Part shown: piece after piece, positions 1-11,837 of the stretch
Position numbering within the stretch: position 1 is the first letter of the stretch
Layout of the letters: every line of letters begins with the position of its first letter
NCBI GenBank assembly: GCA_032433765.1
Contig: JAVIAB010000041.1
Span: 78,235,835-78,299,834 of the forward strand
Direction: 5' to 3'
DNA length: 64,000 nt
Origin: Megaustenia siamemsis
Lineage: Eukaryota; Mollusca; Gastropoda; Stylommatophora; Ariophantidae
Notes under the pieces: model-generated
Seen by the model: the letters and a program-made list of their open reading frames with translations, nothing else
What the model was told of the DNA's origin: nothing
The model's database searches: none
Made by a program: the position numbers and the translations under genes

Positions 1-487
1 CAGTGGATACCATCACACTGTAATATACACGGGAACGAACGCGCAGACAAATTAGCTAAAGAGGGAGGGAGATTACCACAAGAGAACCATCCGCTCAGTT
101 ATGATGAAGCCAAATCCATCCTCAAAGGTCAGTTCCATGAAAAATGGAAACGAGAACACCCAAAGCATAACGAGAGTGACGGATACCACCAACTATCAAG
201 GAGGGATCAAGTCATCATACTTCGCCTACGCACTGGCCACAACAGAATGAGAAATCACATGTTCACCAAATTCAAATTAGGTACAGCCAGCCTATGCCAC
301 TGTACACTGGACAATATGACTACAAAACATGTTCTACAGGATTGCCCCCAGTACACAGACCTGAGAAGAGTAATGTGGTCCACACCCACCTTCCTGGAAG
401 AGAAACTATATGGGGCAATCGAATCACTTAAACAGACAGCTGACTTCATGATAGGGTCTGGAATCCTACTCTGATTGAGTCTTGATC

Positions 488-534
<47 letters not shown>
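1..534 (+). mobile_element. Jockey-like LINE, 3' end with GA tail
   Basis: The window opens inside the C-terminal part of a LINE polyprotein. The first codons give WIPSHCNIHGNERADKLAKE, the end of an RNase H domain with its last catalytic Asp. It is followed by a GHNR segment and a C-x-C...H...C cluster (CHCTLDNMTTKHVLQDC), and a stop at 472-474. A (GA)n run from about 489 to 534 follows the stop closely. A second, rearranged copy at 15345-15704 ends with the same residues and the same GA run, so the GA run is part of, or always gained with, this family's 3' end. Confidence 0.8.
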
Positions 535-538
<4 letters not shown>

Positions 539-1150
539 TCTGCTCACAATTTAATTCACTTTGATGATTTTGGGTCTGTATTTTCGTCGTCCTAATATTG
601 AGCACTTGAATGTGCTTTTAACATATTTTGTAGCAACTGTTATTTCTTTAAATCGGTGACTCTTGACCAAGTGACAGTCTACACAACAATAATCAACATC
701 TGACAATGACATTTATCTATTCTATTGTGTATAGGCGTATCGTCTTTGTTGTATATATCTTTTAGGGGGGAACCCACCAGCATGCGAATGACCTATCTAA
801 CAATATGTTTCAGATCATAGACAAATATTAACACATGGAATATATAAACAGACATTGATGCTACACCCATTGAATACATCTTTTCTACACGAAAAAATAA
901 AGTTACTGGTAGATTCGATTAAGTACGCGGGAAACCATTGAAACATAAATATCAAAGATTGCGTTTACTGGTTTTTCATTGACATCCTCACTTCTTTCTC
1001 ATTATGTGTAACTGCAGAATGATATCAGTTGCCTCTAAATTACACAAACGTCATTTCATCAAATACAACTACTACTATCATTAACATTTTATCATATTCA
1101 GGTATGCGAATTAAATAATGACGTAGGAAAAAAAACACCTAATTAAGTAC
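535..1150. other. No recognised feature
   Basis: AT-rich intronic sequence between a LINE tail and CUB exon B. I see no conserved coding potential or repeat structure here. Confidence 0.6.
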
Positions 1151-1275
1151 CGTCGTAAATAGCCATATAGTCATGGCTGCAAGATGAAGAATTCTCCAAG
1201 GAGAAATCCAAAAGCGTCAATGAAACAACTTGTGCTGATGAACCAGCTGTGAAAGTCCATTGGCAGGTCGTATCA
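1151..1275 (-). CDS. CUB domain 4, exon B
   Basis: 125-bp exon, acceptor ...attcag, donor gacg|gtactt, phase 2 in, phase 1 out. It encodes TTCQWTF (second Cys, C-x-W), VVSLTLLDFSLEN and CSHDYMAIYDG (third Cys). The matching exon C is expected to the left of position 1 and is not in the window. This is the last exon of the gene that can be seen. Confidence 0.87.
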
Positions 1276-1370
1276 CTGAATAAAGCACAATTTAAAGAAT
1301 ATTTTACTGCATAAGAACAAAGAAGTTACTGTAAATTATAACATGCATTATATATTAAGAAACATCTTCT

Positions 1371-2225
1371 TTCTTCTACATTTTTAGCTCCTTGTGGAGC
1401 ATAGGTCTTCAACAAAAACTCTCCAAGTCGTTCTGTCTTTTGTCATTTCCCTAAGATCATTCCATATCTTCCCCATCATATACATCTCTGCTTCTATCTG
1501 TCTTCTCCAAGAATTCCTTGATCTTCCTCTTTTCATTTTCACCTGGGGATTCCAAAAAGAACATGTTGTGTAATACTATCAGTTGGCTTCCGTAGTGTGT
1601 GTCCTATCAAGCGCCATCGTCTTCGCTGTTTCTCTTTATTCACTGATATTTGACTTGTACATTTCCTTAATTCTATGTTAGTGATTTGTTCATGCCATTT
1701 CCATCCTTTTATTCTGCGTAAGCATCCATTAATGAAAGTCTATATCTTCATGATTGTCAATTTTGTTGTTCTCCATGTTTCACGGTCATATAATAGGACC
1801 GACTTAACATTGGAGTTGAGAATTTGTATTTTTGTATTTAACCTAATTTCTTTGAACTTCCATATGTTTCCCAGTGCAACAAAAGCTGATAATAGCATAA
1901 TTCCCCTATAATTTACGCACTCCTGCAAAATTCCTTTATTTGGTAATTTGATCACATAACCGTATTTCCAGTCTTTAGGTATTTCTTCCCTCTCCCAAAT
2001 TTGTTCTAATAGACTATGTAACATTCTGGTAGAGGTGTTAATATATGCTTTGATGGCTTCCGAAGGAATTTCATCTGGTCTTGTGGCTTTACCATTTTTT
2101 AATAGTTTGATGGCTTTCATTATTTCCTCTTTGCTTAGTATTCCACAGTTAACGTGTAACTCTTCCTCTTCTGGTAGTATATCTGAAGAGTTATTTGAGC
2201 CGAGTCTGTTCAAAAGTTCTTAAAA
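1371..2225 (-). mobile_element. LINE fragment, internally deleted (copy 1)
   Basis: Minus-strand LINE remnant. The frame at 1740-2213 has the pre-RT signature ATRPDEIPSEAIKAY and WKYGYVIKLPNKG, then jumps directly from an RT-like LLSAF to the post-RT segment ALGNIWKFKEIRLNTKIQ. The whole central palm, including the catalytic Asp pair, is therefore missing. The 3' portion (1371-1740) matches 2283-2680 closely. Clade is uncertain; no RNase H is seen. Confidence 0.7.
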
Positions 2226-2282
2226 GTGCTCTTTCCATCTCTTCATTTGTTCTTGTAATTAATTTTGTATAAATGTTATTTA

Positions 2283-2945
2283 CACTTTTTCTTCTACCTT
2301 TTAAGCTCCCAGTGGAGCATAGGTCTTCAACAAACATTTTCCAAAGTCATTCTGTTTTTTGCCATTTTTTTAAAGATCATTCCATGTCTTCCCCATCATT
2401 TTCATCTCTGCTTCTATCTGTCTTCTCCAAGAATTCCTTGGTCTTGCTCTTTGTCTTTTCCCCTGGGGATTAAAAAAAAAGGCCGGTTGTGTAATACTCT
2501 CAGTTGGCTTCCGTAGTGTGTGTCCTATTCAGCGCAATCGTCTTCAATGTATCTCTTTATCCATTGGTATTTGACTAGTACATTTCCATAATGCTATGTT
2601 AGTGATTTTGTCCTGCCATTTCCATCCTTTTCTTCTGCGTAAGCATCCATTAATGAAAGTCTCTATCTTTATGATTGTCAATTTTGTTGTTCTCCATGTT
2701 TCACAACCATATACTGTAATAGGACCACCTTAACATTTGAGTTGAAAATTGCTATTTTTGTATTTAACCTAATTTCTTTGGATTTCCATATGATTCCCAG
2801 TGCAATGAAAGCTCCTCTTGCTTTTGATATCCTTATTTTGGTATCATTTTCTGTTCCTCCCTCTTTATCTATATTACATCCCAGATATATGTAAGATTTT
2901 TTACATTTTAACCTACACAAAATTACTTTTGTTGAGTTTGTACAG
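2283..2945 (-). mobile_element. LINE fragment, tandem second copy
   Basis: Second partial copy of the family at 1371-2225, in the same orientation and directly adjacent. The translation contains YIYLGCNIDKEGGTENDTKI and a GAFIALGIIWKSKEIRLNTK block, typical of the region after the RT palm. It includes frameshifts and no complete domain. Two neighbouring copies sharing the same 3' end suggest tandem insertion or local duplication. Confidence 0.68.
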
Positions 2946-3101
2946 GCGTAGCTCTAAAACTGGATGTACTATGTATGTTTTGTTATGAAACATTACGAGG
3001 TCAAGTAATGAAAGTGACAGTGTCAGAACCACAGAGTGTTAATGTGTACTGTTTTTGTTCTTTGCCTTTTAACAACTTTATTCACAATGTGTTGCTCTTA
3101 C

Positions 3102-3183
3102 TTTGGATAATTGTTGGGGTACTTTGGTGAGGTCAAGTAGTTAGCACTTTCATAGACCAATAACCCACTATCCACGCAAGAAT
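3102..3183 (-). CDS. CUB domain 4, exon A
   Basis: 82-bp exon, acceptor ...ttgcag, donor caaa|gtaaga, phase 1 in, phase 2 out. The frame contains DSCVDSG (first Cys) and NYLTSPKYPNNYP, with the three TSP and YPNNYP features of the CUB opening. A 42-bp minisatellite lies about 120 bp upstream in the preceding intron. Confidence 0.87.
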
Positions 3184-3306
3184 CTGCAACATCAAGTACA
3201 TTTAATTAAACTGAGATATATTCGTTTTTTTTCTTCAGACAATAATTAACTTTAATATACAGCAATACATCTAAGACTGTTTTTGTGCTGACAAAACCAT
3301 GAGAGG

Positions 3307-3600
3307 ACTTGAGTACGTTCACCGGCCTGTCATTGTGAAGCCAAGGAGACGTGGGCACGTTCACCGGTCTGTCATTGTGAAGCCAAGGAGACTTGAGTAC
3401 GTTCACCGGCCTGTCATTGTGAAGCCAAGGAGACGTGGGCACGTTCACCGGTCTGTCATTGTGAAGCCGAGGAGACGTGGGCACGTTCACCGGTCTGTCA
3501 TTGTGAAGCCAAGGAGACGTGGGCACGTTCACCGGTCTGTCATTGTGAAGCCGAGGAGACGTGGGCACGTTCACCGGTCTGTCATTGTGAAGCCGAGGAG
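3307..3600. repeat. 42-bp minisatellite, 7 copies
   Basis: Seven copies of a 42-bp unit containing cgttcaccggtctgtcatt. Two unit variants (cttgagtacg...cggcctg and cgtgggcacg...cggtctg) alternate at first and then only the second is repeated. As 42 is divisible by three, both strands stay open through it, which gives misleading 105- and 160-codon frames. Confidence 0.92.
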
Positions 3601-3619
3601 AGTCATGGTTGTTTAAATT

Positions 3620-4445
3620 GGGGAGAAAATGGTTCATTTTAGTTCCCAAACTCTTGCTAAGAAAACATGAAAAATAATAAAGGCACATGTTTAAAGCAAC
3701 ACATACTTAAGAAACTTGATTGATAACGACAGCAAGGACATTGTGTGTATTGTTGGCACAATTATCGTTCAATAATTCTTTGTGAAGACGATACTAACTG
3801 GAACAAGTAGTGCCATACCGAACAAAATACATTATTCTTCTCTTCAGTTGGACTAACATAAACGTCAGTATTAATGAGTCTCAAGGGCGCTTTAGTCTAC
3901 AGATCATCATCCTCACTGATATCGAACAAGTGCATAAGTGTTCAGATCTCTTCTAAAGTATATCCCTCAACGTGTAGGGACTAACGTCATCGGTGTTGTG
4001 TTGATTGACAAGTCTTCTTTGGATTCCTGCTTAGTATTCTCGTCTGGCATCTCTGACATGATATTCGTGAAGTATGTCCGTGGGATTTATAAAAACCTGA
4101 AGTTATGCCGACACAAAAACCATTTTACACTGGGTTGGTGTCGGAACGAACATGCTGGGGTTCACTTTTTCATGGGAGTCATAGTCATAGCAGGGAAATA
4201 GTTCATTATCACTTATATTGAACAATAGAGTTGTTCAAACCTCGTGCCTCTTACAACTCATTGCATAGTTGCGTTTCGTAAATTCAATGATGACGTCTGA
4301 TCATTGAATCTGAATGTGACATTTTACAATCAACGAATCATCAAAACATTGCGATGAATATTTATCGATATTTCTGCAGAGAAAGTAAATGGATTCTGTA
4401 TTGCTCTCTATTCATAAGCAATTTGAATCATTTATGATAAACCAC
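3620..4445. other. No recognised feature
   Basis: Intronic, unassigned. An open frame at 3938-4201 (+) has no recognisable domain. It could be degraded sequence of the transposon whose transposase remnant follows at 4450. Confidence 0.4.
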
Positions 4446-4449
4446 ATCG

Positions 4450-4965
4450 TGTAGCCATGAGAAGCATATTTGCGTGAATTCAAGGAAATACGTAAAGACG
4501 GTTATGATATTGTATCTGTAGATGAAACATGGATCAATGCGCACTGCACAGGTGAAAAGGAATGGTAGTTATCAGATAGAAGATATAAGATTTGTACCTA
4601 GGAGCAAAGGCCAGCACTTGATAGTTGCATATGCAGGTAGCAGACATAATGGGTTCAGCTCGTTTTTGGTTCAAAGTCGACAGACAATCGAGACTATCAT
4701 TTGGAGATGAACGGTCACCTATTTAGAGTTGGATGAGAACACTGTTCTTCCATCATTATATCAACCCTCTTGTCTGGTTATGGACAATGCATTTTTCAAC
4801 AACGTAGTGGCAAGTAAAAATAAAGGCCTAACATCATTGAGTACAAATGATGCAATGGCGATGTGGCTCACATAGGAACACTTGCCATGTAACAAAACGT
4901 ACATGAAACCTGAATTGTTATCCCTTGTAGAACAGACACAACGGCCAAATCTATTTCTAAAAGGC
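4450..4965 (+). pseudogene. DDE transposase remnant
   Basis: Decayed coding sequence with the pattern of a DDE-superfamily endonuclease. It shows REFKEIRKDGYDIVSVDETW (first Asp region), then, in shifted frames, SKGQHLIVAYAGSRHNGF, a DYHLEMNG segment, and CLVMDNAFFNN (second Asp region). This order matches uncharacterised mariner/IS630-related transposases found in arthropods and other animals. The third catalytic acidic residue is not found. Several stops and frameshifts rule out activity. Terminal repeats were not identified. Confidence 0.6.
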
Positions 4966-5224
4966 ACGTTAATCCAAGAGTAGGGTGATAGATGTATGAG
5001 GCTACAAGCTTACCATTGACTCTAAAACCCAAAAGCTCTAGTTGGGCAAAAGGACAAGTGGCAGGTGAGAATAAATCCCTCGAATAATGCGATGGTAAGG
5101 TAACCATAAATGCACTATCAAAAAGACAGACACAGACTACTACGCAAAATGTGAGGACCAAGCAAAATCTATCTTTAAGGACTCAATTACGTCGTTTACA
5201 TAGCAAATAACAATCAACAGGACT

Positions 5225-6888
5225 TCCGGGGAATATGGCGCCCTGTTCGCTGGCTTTTTCAGAGGACTCGCAGATAAGTGCTTATTTCCAGTGAACTTTT
5301 ATGTTTATTTGTTTGTTTTTATTGATATTTTTAAGGTTCGTGTGATTGTACGCGTTTTCTATTTGATGTAAATCACGTTGCTTCTTTTAATTCATTGCAC
5401 TTTGTTACAATTTCCTTATTTAGTCACTTATACTCATCCTTGTTGTTGATTGCACTATTGAACGCGTCAAAAATGGCGGTTTGTTTACGCCGATATGTCG
5501 TCAAGGGCGTGTAATTCATTTAATTTGTGCAGAGCTATTTACTGGAGTTGGCCAGTCTATAAAATGGAAACGGGTTCTGAACCGTGCGACTGAGTAAGTG
5601 CACGTGAGTCTGGACCATCGACGTTCAGCGACAAAATAATCTATGACGACGGTATGTATTCAGATGCAACCCAAACGACAACATCGAAGAAGGAAAACAC
5701 GACAAGGAAAGAGAGGTGGCGTTAAACTGTCGAAGTGTGAGAGGCTAGGCCTAAAGTATGTGCGCGTTACATATTGGAATTGTGGGTCCATAAATCAACG
5801 AAGGCCCATTCTTGATAAGCTACTGTCCGGCGCCGATATAATGGTTTTACAAGAAACACTTCTTGGTGACAGGACAGTAAGTACTCCTGGATTTCATTGT
5901 TTCTACAATAGGCGACACCTTGGGCAGGCCTTCCTTGTGCGCAACTATATTGTGGCAACTGAGGTTGATATGTCTGCGTGGGACAATGCAGAATTGAAGG
6001 TAAATGAGGTTAGGGTGCAGACCCCAGTTCATTTCAGACCTGGCACTGGTGTCTTCCACCTTCACACCGGTTTGCAGGTGGAGTGCACTGGGGTTCCACG
6101 GATGTGATTACTATCCAAGTGTCCTCCTAATTGAGAAAAGAAGAAATAGAAGCCAGAAAAGAAAGCTCAATACATTCAACTACGAGAAAACAGACCAGGA
6201 AGTCATTAGCAAAATCAGACATAGGAAACAGAGCGCCCCTCGTAGGAGGCAGGAGCAATAGACGCAGCCACCTTGGTGAAACGTAGATGTCGAGGCAGCT
6301 TGGCGGAGCAAGATACAAACGGCCAAGACATGGCAGAAAACTAGAAGGAATGGAAGAACACAACCTGAGCTCTTGAAGGGTCTCAAAATAGAGGTCGACC
6401 AAAAAATTATGCACTTTAAACTATGCGCTAAGGCTAAGGATGCCAAATGGGATGACTTCTGGAAAAAAGTGTGCTCAGAACAATCGCTCGCCACATTCTG
6501 GCGCCTTCATCAGAGCATGAATGGCGCAACACGACACAGAGGCATACGAGACTTTCAGAGCACAGGCCGGATATGGCACAAATCTGATGAGAGCAAAGGG
6601 AAGGCCCTGCTTGCCCGCTACATTGAGCAGACGGACCAAAGAAATGAGGCTGTAAGAATGAGGATACGGGGATTGCTGCCAAAATTGTGTAAGGATGTAG
6701 GGCTGGAAGAAGATCTTACAATCACAACCGATACCATTCGCTCGACACTTAAAAGGTCACACAACACTGCTCCTGGTCCAGGTGGTGTTCGGTACGATGA
6801 CATAGGCGATTTAGCCGATGACGACTTGACAAAACTGGCCAATGAGTTTAATGCCAGTATTCGGAGCGGCCAGATTAAGGAAGGGAAA
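5225..6888 (+). mobile_element. I/Jockey-like LINE, 5' part with internal deletion
   Basis: The 5' half of a non-LTR retrotransposon. A leader (5225-5640) precedes a frame from 5643 with a basic N-terminus and an AP endonuclease start (YWNCGSINQRRPILDKLL, then IMVLQET). At about 6032 the endonuclease is cut short: VQTPVHF is joined directly to the distal SDLALVSSTFTPV segment, losing the middle that the minus-strand sister at 34910-39390 retains. The 6373-6888 frame carries the linker before the RT (FWRLHQSMNG, NTAPGPGGVRYDDI). The element stops at about 6888 before the RT palm. Confidence 0.78.
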
Positions 6889-7224
6889 TTATTTGAAATA
6901 CAGCTATATTTATTTTAAAATATAGATATACTATTTTGAAATACAACCTTATTAATTTGAAATACAAGAATCCTAATTTAAAAGCAACTCAATAATCATC
7001 AAGAAAAGACCAAATCTGGGCAATCTTGAAATCTTTGTAATGGAAGAATAAGATATGTGTAGCTCCTTTAAGATTTGTTTAAACAAACACAGCAATAAGC
7101 TACCAATTGTACCCAAAGTTACTTCTGGATAATCAACTATCTGTACAAAGTACAGGACAAATTTGAAATAAGTGCAAGGCGTCAAATACCACAATAGTAT
7201 GCACAATAAAAACATCAATGGAAG
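6889..7224. other. AT-rich, no recognised feature
   Basis: Low-complexity AT-rich sequence between two LINE pieces. A short stretch of repeated TTTGAAATACAA-like words occurs near 6890-6970. Nothing coding is seen. Confidence 0.5.
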
Positions 7225-7742
7225 ATGCACCACAGAAGTAAAAAGCAGAAATTTCAGAAAATTAAAAACATCTTATGCAACAAATCTATGTCAATAGAAA
7301 TGAGAAATAGAGTTCATCGGTGATATACAGAGCAAAATTCTGACCTTTGGAACGAATCATGGACAGTAAACAAACACATGAAAAGACAATTAGATGCCAC
7401 AAAGATGGGATTTCTCAGAAGAATGTTGAAAGTTTCATGCACAGCTAAAATGACCAACGAGGAAATTCTCAGAGTCCAACACAAAAAGGGAACTCCTAAG
7501 AAACATCAGAAAGAAACAAGCTATATTGTCGGGCTCATCATGAGAAGAGGAAAGCTGGAATATTTGGCTACAACTGGCAAAATACATGGAAGGAGAGGTC
7601 TCGGGCGACAAAGGGAGAAAGTAATATATAGCTTGATATCATGGAATGGAAAACAATCAACAACAGAATTTATACGATGCACGGTGAAAGATTGTGAGAG
7701 GTCATGATGGCAATCGGTATGACGCATGATGATGATGATGCA
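7225..7742 (+). mobile_element. RTE-like LINE, 3' fragment
   Basis: Fragment of the most abundant LINE family in the window (also at 12158-14465, 18412-21130, 33615-34450 and in the 55.8-60.3 kb array). It covers the post-RT region with GFLRRMLKVSCTAKMTNEEI and a KGTPKKHQKETS stretch. It ends in a short GAT repeat (gatgatgatgatg). It is frameshifted and has several stops. No RNase H domain is seen in any copy, which is why I call the family RTE-like. Confidence 0.78.
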
Positions 7743-8040
7743 CAATGTAAAGGTCAATGAACCATCAGTGGGTTACATACAATTAACGTGACCAGCCATT
7801 ACAAAAGTGGCTAAGACAGACAAGTTAGAAAAGCTAACAGCACGACATCTTACTACACGTCTCCAGTCGTGGCTATAAAACTGCAAATGTGTATCTTGAT
7901 TGTTTGATTTGTGGGGCGGGGGCCTCCCTTGCATGCCCCGCCCTACAAGGCGAATAACTGTAACAATCGTGACCAGGCGGAAGATGTACAACTAACATAA
8001 ATATTTCTGAACACATAGTTTAACTCATCAAGAACATTAC
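7743..8040. other. Intronic, small GC hairpin
   Basis: Mostly unassigned. Around 7911-7944 an 8-bp perfect inverted repeat (ggggcggg and ccccgccc) could form a hairpin. No gene is visible. Confidence 0.4.
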
Positions 8041-8205
8041 CTGATGGTGTATAAACGGATATATAACGGAATCTAAAACCTCTGTAGATATTTGGGGCGG
8101 AATCAGAATGAAACACAATGGTCATGTCGGTGCCTGTACTTGCGAATGTTCTATTGGATATTTGGCCGCACAATAATTGTATTCTTGGGGAGCTTGTGGT
8201 GGCAC
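8041..8205 (-). CDS. CUB domain 3, exon C
   Basis: 165-bp exon, acceptor ...ccccag, donor tcag|gtaatg, phase 1 in and out. Residues include SSPRIQLLC (fourth Cys), TDMTIVFHSDS and FRFRYIS. The reading frame runs on past the donor on the minus strand, but the donor matches the tcag|gtaatg of domain 2 exactly, so the exon end is set by comparison with its paralogue. Confidence 0.87.
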
Positions 8206-8540
8206 CTGGGGATGATAAACATGGAGACAAATAAACGTTGTTTGAGTTCAAGGTCACATTTTACTTTAGAGAGATTAAACAGCTGATTTCTTTCCATTGT
8301 GTTGAGCATTTCAAGACGTGCTTACACTCTGAATATTAATTTTCTTTTCTCAAATTACAGTACACATTTATTTTTTTTTCAATTCAACTGAAATGTTTGC
8401 CTTTGGAAATTCAGAAAAGTGGAAATACTTTCAGTGAACACAACTGTCCTTGAAAATGTTGTCTTTAAGGTTCGTGCATGTCATCTAGTTCAAGTGATCC
8501 TTGTTCACACATTGTTATCAATGTTTTATTCCACGACCAC

Positions 8541-9651
8541 TGTATATAGGTTTGATCATTCACACTCTGACTAATGTATATAGGTTTGATCATTCACATT
8601 CTGACTAATGTATATAGGTTTGATCATTCACACTCTGACTAATGTATATAGGTTTGATCATTCACACTCTGACTAATGTATATAGGTTTGATCATTCACA
8701 TTCTGACTAATGTATATAGGTTTGATCATTCACACTCTGACTAATGTATATAGGTTTGATCATTCACACTCTGACTAATGTATATAGGTTTGATCATTCA
8801 CACTCTGAGTAATGTATATAGGTTTGATCATTTACACTCTGACTAATGTATATAATTTGATCATTCACACTCTGACTAATGTATATAGGTTTGATCCCAC
8901 ACTGAATAATGTATATAGATTTAATCACACACACACACACACACTGACTAATGTATATAGGTTTAATCACACACACACTGACTAATGTATATAGATTTAA
9001 TCACACACACACACTGACTAATGCATATAGGTTTAATCACACACACACACTGACTAATGTATATAGGTTTAATCACACACACACACACTGACTAATGTAT
9101 ATAGGTTTAATCACACACACACACTGACTAATGTATATAGGTTTAATCACACACACACTGACTAATGTATATAGGTTTAATCACACACACACACACTAAC
9201 TAATGTATATAGGTTTAATCACACACACACACACACTGACCAATGTATATAGATTTAATCACACACACACACTGACTAATGTATATAGGTTTAATCACAC
9301 ACACACACACACTGACTAATGTATATAGGTTTAATCACACACACACACACACTAACTAATGTATATAGGTTTCATCACACACACACACTGACTAATGTAT
9401 ATAGGTTTCATCACACACACACACTGACTAATGTATATAGGTTTCATCACACACACACACACTGACTAATGTATATAGGTTTCATCACACACACACACAC
9501 TGACTAATGTATATAGGTTTCATCACACACATACACACTGACTAATGCATATAGGTTTAATCACACACACACACACACACACACTAACTAATGTATATAG
9601 GTTTAATCACACACACACACACACACACTGACTAATGCATATAGGTTTAAT

Positions 9652-9684
<33 letters not shown>

Positions 9685-9728
9685 ACTAATGTATATAGGT
9701 TTCATCACACACACTGACTAATGCATAT
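8541..9728. repeat. Minisatellite with nested CA expansion
   Basis: About thirty copies of a 34-44 bp unit built on taatgtatataggttt. In the left third the unit is 34 bp and ends gatcattcacactctgac. From about 8920 this tail is replaced by aatc(ac)n-ctgac with variable n, so a dinucleotide microsatellite varies inside each minisatellite unit. Confidence 0.92.
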
Positions 9729-9977
9729 TTTAAAATAATCAATTTTAATGAACAAAACTTCTTTAAATTAATCTGAAATACTCAATTTTTCAATAACTTC
9801 AGATCTTCAATGAACTGATGAAACTCCAATTCATATTCTTCTGCCGACCTCTACATTATTATGCCTAATTCATTTCTCTGATTTCTTAGAGAACAGTTCA
9901 ACTACAGAACTATGGCCCTAATAGACCAAGCCAGCAAAGTACCCTTTCAGATCATCATGAAGAGGAACCCAGCCCTA

Positions 9978-10128
9978 AAATGGTAAGGTATTTTTCTGAG
10001 AAATTAAAGCTGCACGGGTGTAATACTGACCAAATTACCCCAACAATCATTTGCCGAAGGTCTCTCAAAATAATGGTCACTAACACTATATTCTCTATAC
10101 GCCACCTGGCTTTGACAGGACTCTTTGC
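9978..10128 (+). mobile_element. SINE body fragment
   Basis: Aligns with 46862-46995, the body of the tRNA-headed SINE at 46755. Shared words include ttttctgagaaa, gcacggg, cattaccc and ggtcactaacac. The tRNA-like head is absent, so the copy is 5'-truncated. Confidence 0.7.
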
Positions 10129-10925
10129 TTTTAATACAAAGTGTTATGTCCATGGCAAACAAGGCAGAACTAATATAAATATTTGACATTACACTCTCCG
10201 CTGAAAGATTAAAAGATGTAGAGACCAAGAAACGACGTTCATATTCGTTATATTTATATTGTATTCGTTATATATTTCTACCATGAAGCAATAAACCATC
10301 ATGTGATGGACACACTGCATCGTCCATCTCTCAGCCTCTAAAATATGTGCCAGTGGGAACCGTCTGCCTGGACTGTGGCAGCTCAACATCTCCTATACAC
10401 AAATGTTTACCTAGCCAAGCACAAGATGACTTGTAAACACTCAACTAAAACTCATTGATTACTGTCCCCATTATCCTACATTCTTCCTGGTGGCCATGAT
10501 TGGCAGCTTAGTATCGAAGTCCGTGTATAGGCCACTGCTGAAAATCTTCCGACTACCTCACACGCTCTGTCCAGCTATATATATCGTTTATAAAACCGAC
10601 TACGTGTCCAGAAGTCCAGTCAACTACCGACCTTGATTATTCCTTTCTCCTGTTTATTACAATGACCTAATCTATCGCACAGTTTCCTATAAACGATCAT
10701 TCGTATATCAGTACGGTGTCCACACGTGCTGCTTCGCTTTATTTTTCCCACCCCAACAATGCACTGGCAACCACTTCTCTTAGTTCGGAGACAACAGCCA
10801 CGGCTTTGGCCATGAAACAAGCATTCATTGTCTCACGTTCAGCTGTAGACTAGAAGTTTCCCCTCCCCACTTCAGTACCTACAAAAGTGTATCATTGTGT
10901 TCCACTGTTCTTCGACCTTGGTCAC
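10129..10925. other. No recognised feature
   Basis: Intronic sequence of CUB domain 3. I found no domain, repeat or transposon signature on either strand. Confidence 0.5.
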
Positions 10926-10928
10926 CTT

Positions 10929-10939
10929 CCCTCTCTCTG

Positions 10940-11017
<78 letters not shown>
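10929..11017. repeat. (CT)n then (AT)n microsatellite
   Basis: A pure CT run passes directly into a pure AT run of more than fifty bases. Apparent frames of alternating Ser-Leu then Ile-Tyr are only the repeat. Confidence 0.95.
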
Positions 11018-11018
<1 letters not shown>

Positions 11019-11305
11019 TGTGTGTTTTCTATCAATCTCCTCTCTGATTTGTTCTCTATCTTTCTATCTTCAACCAATATCTAAATAGTTTAAAGTTAAA
11101 CCCTGAGAGATTCACATACGAATCAAAGTAAATAACATTTTGTTCCTGGCTTTACTGTTTCATCAGACCGTTCCTCACATGTAAAACTGTAGAACAGTAT
11201 TTTTTTTACATCAACTTATGTGGATATTTTGTTTACCTTCAAATATTTTTTTGTTATTATGAAAAAAGTATTATATTTTAAAAATGAAATTGAGCCAAAA
11301 ATTAC

Positions 11306-11433
11306 CATCGTAAATAGCCACGTAATCATTGCTACATTCTGTCGAATTGCCCTCTAAGTCGAAATCCAATACGGTCAGGACAATTATACTTGGTTGCCAA
11401 AGAGAATTGATGGTCCACTGGCAGGTCATGTTA
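11306..11433 (-). CDS. CUB domain 3, exon B
   Basis: 128-bp exon, acceptor ...tcccag, donor gatg|gtaatt, phase 2 in, phase 1 out. It encodes NMTCQWTI (second Cys, C-x-W), an Asn-Met-Thr glycosylation sequon, VLTVLDFDLEG, then ECSNDYVAIYDG (third Cys, Asn-Asp-Tyr). It is one codon longer than the 125-bp exons, the extra residue falling in the loop before the third Cys. Confidence 0.88.
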
Positions 11434-11837
11434 CTGGGAATAGAAGACAACGTAAGTGAATGATCGTACATAACGCATTCGTTTAAATGGTTGCATAGTT
11501 CATGTCTTGCAATCGCCCCTGATATGTTATGTGTCCAGATTAGATAAAACATGAACCGGTAGACGGGAGCTCTGAGACCATCGATTTCAACTTTGAGAAT
11601 CAAACCCATCGAGTCACTCAGCACACAGGCATCTTTATAATATTGTGACACTAAGCTGGCTATGGCCAAGATCTCCAATAACATGCTACTTACTGGTCAC
11701 AGTCGCCAACACTTTCATGTTCTACCATAGGAATGTGCAGTGAAGGTTAAAGCATCCCCTTGTTGGTGTACTACAGAATCATCTGTGCAGATCGGACTGT
11801 TTTTGTAATTGGTTTTTTCATAGTACACCCGAGTTTA

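Noticed and set aside
7943..8257. Single-exon CUB protein
   Set aside because: The open frame runs past consensus splice sites on both sides; comparison with paralogous exons shows only 8041-8205 is coding.
8541..9728. CRISPR-like regular array
   Set aside because: There are no unique spacers between repeats; units are contiguous and the genome is animal-like. The same applies to 63165-63955 and 28503-29487.
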